19,916 bases of DNA. It comes from GCA-002694895 sp964436345. GTDB lineage: Bacteria > Chloroflexota > Dehalococcoidia > Lucifugimonadales > GCA-002694895. Below are positions 15,122 to 19,916 of this stretch, piece by piece. The notes below the pieces were generated by a model that saw only the letters and a program-made list of their open reading frames with translations, made no database searches and was not told the origin of the DNA. Made by a program: the position numbers and the translations under genes. Within the stretch, counting starts at the first letter, position 1. Every line of letters starts with the position of its first letter. Location of the stretch: NCBI GenBank assembly GCA_964436345.1, contig CAYTCC010000021.1, positions 1-19,916 on the forward strand, read 5' to 3'.

Positions 15122-17779
15122 ATGGATAAAACTTACAAACCAGCAAAAACCGAAAAAGAAATATATAACTATTGGCTATCAGAAAATCTGTTTGCCCCAT
15201 CTGATCAAAATACAGAATTAGACCCTTTTACAATAATTATGCCTCCCCCTAACGTAACAGGAGAACTCCATATGGGACATGCTCTCACTCTTGCTATCGA
15301 AGATTTGATTATAAGATGGAAAAGAATGCTAGGACATTCTACTCTATTCCTGCCCGGAAGTGACCATGCTGGAATAGCCACTCAAGTGGTGGTCGAAAAA
15401 GAAATAGCAAAAACAGGTACTAACAGGCATGAACTTGGAAGAGAAAAATTCATTGAAAAAGTATGGGAATGGGTAGATGATTATGGAGACAGAATATATA
15501 AACAGATGCAAAGAATGGGAGCATCTTGTGACTGGTCAAGAAAAGCATTTACCTTAGATGAAACCCCTCAACTAGCAGTAAAAACCACATTTGTAAACCT
15601 TTATAACAAAAAACTCATTTACAGAGGAGAAAGGATTACAAATTGGTGTAATAGATGTTCGACTGTATTATCTGATTTAGAAGTAAAACATAAACCGGAA
15701 AAATCAAAACTTTATTATATAAAATATTATATTAAAGACTCTGAGCAAAAAACTTTCTTAACAATTGCCACAACAAGACCAGAAACTTTATTAGGAGATA
15801 CCGCAGTTGCAGTTAACCCTAAAGACAAGAGATTTAAAAGTTACATTGGTAATAAAATTATAGTCCCTATTGTTAATAGAGAAGTAAATGTAATTGGTGA
15901 TCCTTCAGTAGAAATGAATTTTGGAACAGGGGCTTTAAAAGTTACTCCTGCTCATGATCATATAGATTTTGAAATTGGACAAAAACATAATCTGCAAGTT
16001 ATAAATGTTTTTAATCAAAAAGGCCAAGGCAATCATAATGCTGACAAGTATGAAGGATTATTAATTGAAGAAATAAGAAATCAAATTATTGAAGATCTTG
16101 AAGAAAAAGAATACATAGAAAATATTGAAGATTATGATAATAATGTAAGTCATTGTGAAAGATGTGACAATAAAGTAGAACCTTACATATCGATGCAATG
16201 GTTTGTAAACATCAAACCATTAGCTGAAAAAGCAATAAATTCAGTTAAAAACAAAGATATTAAAATTATTCCAGAAAGATTTAATAAAACATATTTTGAA
16301 TGGATGGAAAATATTGTCGATTGGTGTATAAGTAGGCAATTATGGTGGGGACACAGAATACCAGCGTGGTTTTGTAACAAATGCGAACACATCACAGTGA
16401 ATATGGAAACTCCAATTAATTGTGAAAAGTGTGAAAGCAAAGATATATATCAAGACCCTGATGTTTTAGATACCTGGTTTAGTTCCGGACTTTGGACACA
16501 TTCAACTCTTGGATGGCCCAATGATACAAAAGATTTAAATAAATTTTATCCATCTACTGTAATGGAAACAGGGTATGATATTTTATTTTTCTGGGTAGCA
16601 AGAATGATAATGCTTGGAATAGAAAATATGGGAAAGCCACCTTTTTCCCATATTTATTTACATGGATTAATATTAGATCCCTCAGGATTAAAAATGAGTA
16701 AATCCAAAGGTAATGTCATGAATCCATTAGAACTTATAGATGAATATGGAGCAGATGCTTTAAGGTTTGCAATAACTACAGGGATTACTCCTGGAAACAA
16801 TCAAAGAATAGACGAAAGAAAAATAGAATCTGGAAGAAATTTTGCAAATAAGATATGGAATGCTTCAAGATTTGTCATTAGTAATATCCCTAAAGATAAA
16901 AAAGAAACAAATGAAATTTCCATTTATGATATTTGGATATTAACTAAACTTCATGAAACTACAATAAAAGTAAATGAAAATTTAGAAAATTTCCAATTTG
17001 GGGAAGCTCAGAGAATTTTGTACGAATTTTTCTGGAATGAATTTTGTGATTGGTACATCGAGTTTTATAAATATGGAAATAATGAAGAAAATAAAGGTAT
17101 TCAGTCTGCTCCAAAAATATTGATATATACACTTAAAGAAAGCTTAAAATTACTACACCCTTTCATGCCTTTTATGACAGAAAAAATTTGGCAAATATTG
17201 AATAAAGAATTAGAAAACATTGATTCAGGGACTGATAAATATTATAAAATTGAAAAATCAATTATAAATTCAAAATATCCAATATCTGAAACTCAAGACA
17301 AACAATGGGAATCAAAAAGTAAAGGCATTGATGAAATTATAAAATCGATTAAAGCTCTAAGAAACATCAGGTCAGAACTGGGAATAGAACATAAACAAAT
17401 AATACCTGTAAATATTCAAAATACAGCTGAAGAAACTAATAAAATTTTAAATCACTCAAATATTTTCCTAAACCTCGCTAAAGCTGAATTAAAACAAAAT
17501 ACTATTACCACTCATGAGCTATTTATTCCTATAGTGATTGGAAATCAAATTTTTAATATTGAAATTCCGGAAGGACTTAATCTTGCTGCAGAAATAAAAA
17601 GAATTAAAATAGAAATAAAAGAAATAGAAAAAAGAATTATCCCCCTAGAAAAAAGGATTCAATCACCCAGCTTTTTCAACAATGCACCCGAAGAAATAAT
17701 TCTCAAAGAAAAAGAAAGATTAGAAGAACAAAGGAACAGAATAACTCAATTGAACGAAATTCTAAAATCTATCAGTTAA
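15122..17779 (+). CDS. valS: Valyl-tRNA synthetase
   Basis: This complete 885-aa class Ia synthetase charges tRNA-Val. The ATP-site signature is HMGH (50-53, after PPPNVTGEL) and the second is KMSKS (524-528). The CP1 editing domain, which clears misacylated threonine, includes TTRPETLLGDTAVAVNP (217-233) and the TPAHDHIDFEIG block around D279. Four CxxC pairs are visible: C176/C179 with C345/C348, and C418/C421 with C434/C437, so two zinc knuckles are likely. The anticodon-binding region follows. The last 65 residues are a charged coiled-coil arm typical of ValRS. ATG 15122 has no Shine-Dalgarno site but gives the usual N-terminus (YKPAKTEKEIYNYW). The stop overlaps the end of convergent lipB by 8 bp. 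Confidence 0.97.
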   Translation: MDKTYKPAKTEKEIYNYWLSENLFAPSDQNTELDPFTIIMPPPNVTGELHMGHALTLAIEDLIIRWKRMLGHSTLFLPGSDHAGIATQVVVEKEIAKTGTNRHELGREKFIEKVWEWVDDYGDRIYKQMQRMGASCDWSRKAFTLDETPQLAVKTTFVNLYNKKLIYRGERITNWCNRCSTVLSDLEVKHKPEKSKLYYIKYYIKDSEQKTFLTIATTRPETLLGDTAVAVNPKDKRFKSYIGNKIIVPIVNREVNVIGDPSVEMNFGTGALKVTPAHDHIDFEIGQKHNLQVINVFNQKGQGNHNADKYEGLLIEEIRNQIIEDLEEKEYIENIEDYDNNVSHCERCDNKVEPYISMQWFVNIKPLAEKAINSVKNKDIKIIPERFNKTYFEWMENIVDWCISRQLWWGHRIPAWFCNKCEHITVNMETPINCEKCESKDIYQDPDVLDTWFSSGLWTHSTLGWPNDTKDLNKFYPSTVMETGYDILFFWVARMIMLGIENMGKPPFSHIYLHGLILDPSGLKMSKSKGNVMNPLELIDEYGADALRFAITTGITPGNNQRIDERKIESGRNFANKIWNASRFVISNIPKDKKETNEISIYDIWILTKLHETTIKVNENLENFQFGEAQRILYEFFWNEFCDWYIEFYKYGNNEENKGIQSAPKILIYTLKESLKLLHPFMPFMTEKIWQILNKELENIDSGTDKYYKIEKSIINSKYPISETQDKQWESKSKGIDEIIKSIKALRNIRSELGIEHKQIIPVNIQNTAEETNKILNHSNIFLNLAKAELKQNTITTHELFIPIVIGNQIFNIEIPEGLNLAAEIKRIKIEIKEIEKRIIPLEKRIQSPSFFNNAPEEIILKEKERLEEQRNRITQLNEILKSIS

Positions 17780-18464
17780 AAACATTAATATTCAAATGTT
17801 CTGAGAATATTTTGCTAAATGAATCTTTATCACAATTTAAATTTGTTTCACTATAAATATTTGTCAAATTCAAATCCTTTATACCGCAAGGAATTATATA
17901 AGAGAAATATTTCAAATCACAATTTAAATTTATAGCCACACCATGCATAGTAACCGATTTAGAAATTCTAACACCAATTGAACTTATTTTTTTACCCTTC
18001 ACCCAGACTCCTACGGGCTGATTAATGTGTTCAGCTTGAATGTTAAAATCTTTTAAACTTGCAATAACTGTCTTTTGCAATATACGAATATATTCAACAG
18101 GTCTAATTCTAAGTTTTTTTAAATTAATAATTGGATAATAAATTATCTGACCAGGGCCATGATAAGTGATTTCGCCGCCTCGATTAGATTCATATACTTT
18201 GATTCCTTTCGAATTTAATTCTTGTTGCGATAGCAAAATATCAGATTTTTTCCCAGATTTACCAATGGTAAATATATTTGGATATTCAAGAGATAGAATC
18301 ACACCTGGAATATTTTCATTTTTAACATAAGTATGAATTTTTTCCTGAACAATTACACTTGTATCATAATCTATATTCTTTAAATCATATAAATACAAAT
18401 TTTCTTGTGAATGATTATTAATATCTTCAACTATTTCACTAATTATATGTTTGCTATATGCCAT
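17772..18464 (-). CDS. lipB: Octanoyl-[acyl-carrier-protein]:protein N-octanoyltransferase LipB
   Basis: The 230-aa enzyme moves octanoyl from acyl carrier protein to lipoyl domains, the first step of lipoate synthesis. The family blocks are RGGEITYHGPGQIIYYPI (95-112, with H102), GVWVKGKKISSIGVRIS (152-168, with catalytic K159) and the acyl-thioester cysteine C193 in YIIPCGI. The MHGVAINL stretch (173-180) is also typical. Compared with many LipB proteins it has about 20 extra N-terminal residues before ENLYLYDLKN. ATG 18464 is used, but a shorter protein cannot be excluded because no clear Shine-Dalgarno site is visible. The partner lipoyl synthase LipA is not in the window. The 3' end overlaps valS by 8 bp, tail to tail. 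The 5' end lies 71 bp from the divergent tRNA-Ile. Confidence 0.93.
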   Translation of the reverse strand: MAYSKHIISEIVEDINNHSQENLYLYDLKNIDYDTSVIVQEKIHTYVKNENIPGVILSLEYPNIFTIGKSGKKSDILLSQQELNSKGIKVYESNRGGEITYHGPGQIIYYPIINLKKLRIRPVEYIRILQKTVIASLKDFNIQAEHINQPVGVWVKGKKISSIGVRISKSVTMHGVAINLNCDLKYFSYIIPCGIKDLNLTNIYSETNLNCDKDSFSKIFSEHLNINVFN

Positions 18465-18535
18465 ATTCGAATTATTTACTATTTATATTTTTCATAAAAG
18501 GCTTTAGAATAACTATTCCGTAATTAATCATATAC

Positions 18536-18609
18536 GGGCCAGTAGCTCAGTCGGTTAGAGCGCAGTCCTGATAAGACTGAGGTCCCAAGTTCGAGTCTTG
18601 GCTGGCCCA
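18536..18609 (+). tRNA. tRNA-Ile (anticodon GAT)
   Basis: The 74-nt cloverleaf has acceptor GGGCCAG/CTGGCCC, D stem GCTC/GAGC around AGTCGGTTA, anticodon stem CAGTC/GACTG with loop CTGATAA (GAT, reading ATC and ATT), and T arm CCAAG-TTCGAGT-CTTGG. The discriminator is A at 18609. The next three bases, 18610-18612, are CCA, so the 3' end appears encoded, unlike tRNA-Gln in this window. All stems pair perfectly. The pncB stop codon begins only 6 bp beyond CCA on the opposite strand. No rRNA genes flank it, although tRNA-Ile(GAT) often sits in rRNA operons. Confidence 0.97.
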
Positions 18610-18618
18610 CCATACAAA

Positions 18619-19916
18619 TTATATTTCAACTTCTACATTAAATTTTTCAACTGAATCTATATCTTTGTATTCATCAGGTAAAGATCCAAATTGTTTAGAT
18701 ACATAAGTTCTTATTTCATTAATAGGGAGTTTTGAATACATTAAATTACCTTGATCAAAAATCTGATCTATCAAAGGAATTCCTTTATCTAAAATGTTAT
18801 CTTGTTTTGTAACAATATCATGATCAAAATAGTTATTTTCATAATATCTGTATACCTGTTTTGAATAAGGAAGATATTGTTTTCCTAAGCTTCTTTTACT
18901 AACCGGTCTGCCTTCCATTTCAACTAGTTTATACACACATTCCATTACAGGTAAATCAGCTGAAACCCCATAATTTGAGCCAACGCCAAAAATATCAATT
19001 GGGCAATTATTCTTGTTTATTAGTTTATTTATCGAATACTCATCCATTAATCCACTAGCTATAATTTTAGTTTCATTTAATCCTGCATTGTTCAACATTT
19101 CCCTTGCTTTAAATGACAATAATTCCATGTCTCCACTATCAAGTCTTATAGCTTTCACTTTACAATCGTAGTCTTTTGTTAGTTTAATAACATTCTTTAT
19201 ACCTTCAATAGTGTCATAAGTGTCTACTAAGAGAACAAGATTATCTGGAAATTCAGATAAATATTCTTGGTAAGAATCAAATTCATTTTCAAAACTTAAA
19301 ATATATGAATGTCCCATAGTTCCAGCAAGAGGTATATCATAAATCCTTCCTGCTTCAACATTGCTTGTAGATATAAATCCGGAGATATATGAGTTTCTTG
19401 CAGCTTTCAAAGAAGCTTCCGTTCCGTATGTTCTTCTTGCAGAAAAATCTATTACATCTGCATTTTTTGAAGAATTAACAATTCTAGAAGCTTTAGTTGC
19501 AAGAGAAGTCTGAAAATGTATTTCATTAATTAATAGTGTTTCTAATAATTGGCCTTCTAAAATAGAGGCATTAATTTCTATAACAGGCTCATTGGGGAAA
19601 AAAACAGTACCTTCCTTCATTGCTCGTATAGAGCCTGTAAAGTGAAAACTCTTTAAATGTTCTATGAAGTCATTATCAAAAACAGATAATGACTTTAGAT
19701 ATAAAATATCATCGTTAGTAAATCTAAATTTAATAATTTTATCGATGGCATCATCTATTCCAGAAAGAACATAATAGGGTCTTTTTTTATTAGATCTGAA
19801 AAATAAACTAAAAATTCCTTTTTTGTTACCTTTCTTCCAATAAACCTGCCCCATGCTTAAATGATATAAATCTATTAATTTAAATCCTATTAAAACCGAC
19901 GATGTAAAAAGAAATA
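18619..19916 (-). CDS. pncB: Nicotinate phosphoribosyltransferase, 5' end beyond the window
   Basis: The enzyme joins nicotinate to PRPP, giving nicotinate mononucleotide for NAD salvage. Recognisable blocks, numbered from the internal Met at 19854, are SLFFRSNKK near the start, HFQTSLATKASRIV, DFSARRTYGTEAS, GTMGHSYI (with the histidine that is phosphorylated in characterised members), AIRLDSGDM (phosphate binding) and GVGSNYGVS. From Met 19854 the protein would be 411 aa, but that is probably not the true start. The frame stays open to the window edge, and the 20 codons upstream read ...GFKLIDLYHLSMGQVYW, matching the conserved LLTDLYELTM N-terminus of this family. The gene is therefore cut by the right edge. 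It converges on tRNA-Ile. Confidence 0.93.
   Translation of the reverse strand, partial: FLFTSSVLIGFKLIDLYHLSMGQVYWKKGNKKGIFSLFFRSNKKRPYYVLSGIDDAIDKIIKFRFTNDDILYLKSLSVFDNDFIEHLKSFHFTGSIRAMKEGTVFFPNEPVIEINASILEGQLLETLLINEIHFQTSLATKASRIVNSSKNADVIDFSARRTYGTEASLKAARNSYISGFISTSNVEAGRIYDIPLAGTMGHSYILSFENEFDSYQEYLSEFPDNLVLLVDTYDTIEGIKNVIKLTKDYDCKVKAIRLDSGDMELLSFKAREMLNNAGLNETKIIASGLMDEYSINKLINKNNCPIDIFGVGSNYGVSADLPVMECVYKLVEMEGRPVSKRSLGKQYLPYSKQVYRYYENNYFDHDIVTKQDNILDKGIPLIDQIFDQGNLMYSKLPINEIRTYVSKQFGSLPDEYKDIDSVEKFNVEVEI

Noticed and set aside
1..19916. Prophage, insertion sequence, CRISPR array or defence island
   Set aside because: No transposase, integrase, direct-repeat array, Cas or nuclease/toxin genes are seen; nearly all coding space is housekeeping.

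Overview
The window is very AT-rich bacterial chromosome with ordinary housekeeping content, short intergenic gaps and several 3' ends that nearly touch or overlap. That packing, the A/T-biased codons and the rarity of strong Shine-Dalgarno sites suggest a streamlined free-living, possibly marine, bacterium. The GroEL, GroES and IlvD sequences look to me most like Chloroflexota (SAR202/Dehalococcoidia-type), but this is an impression from reading, not a phylogeny. I see no phage genes, insertion sequences, CRISPR array or rRNA.

Layout, left to right. At 1-112 (minus) is the N-terminus of a probable threonine synthase that runs off the left edge. Diverging from it is a two-gene plus-strand unit: a class III, glutamate-1-semialdehyde-aminomutase-like PLP enzyme (265-1596) and a TenA-family thiamine-salvage enzyme (1610-2284). 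An MFS exporter (2294-3535, minus) converges on it. After a 427-bp gap comes a bifunctional membrane enzyme (3963-5291, plus) that fuses a sugar-type nucleotidyltransferase to a CDP-alcohol phosphatidyltransferase, the architecture of the inositol-phosphate enzymes IPCT/DIPPS. A 463-bp gene-poor stretch leads to tRNA-Gln(TTG) at 5755-5825.

A minus-strand block follows. Read in its own direction (right to left) it is groES-groEL, a strong hairpin terminator, then dnaE-rsmG-ilvD, a 57-aa Tat-like small ORF, and an SDR oxidoreductase. The gaps after dnaE are only 10, 56, 16 and 29 bp, so that part may be one transcript. valS (15122-17779, plus) diverges from groES. lipB (17772-18464, minus) overlaps the end of valS by 8 bp. 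tRNA-Ile(GAT) lies at 18536-18609. A nicotinate phosphoribosyltransferase (pncB, minus) fills the right end and continues past the window edge.

Functionally these are replication (DnaE), translation (ValRS, RsmG, two tRNAs), protein folding (GroESL), branched-chain amino acid synthesis (IlvD), cofactor supply (LipB for lipoate, PncB for NAD, TenA for thiamine) and threonine synthesis. The less routine items are the IPCT/DIPPS-like fusion, an SDR whose catalytic Asn and Lys appear exchanged, the Tat-like small ORF between ilvD and the SDR, and the aminotransferase-tenA pair. I found no clearly new multi-gene system.
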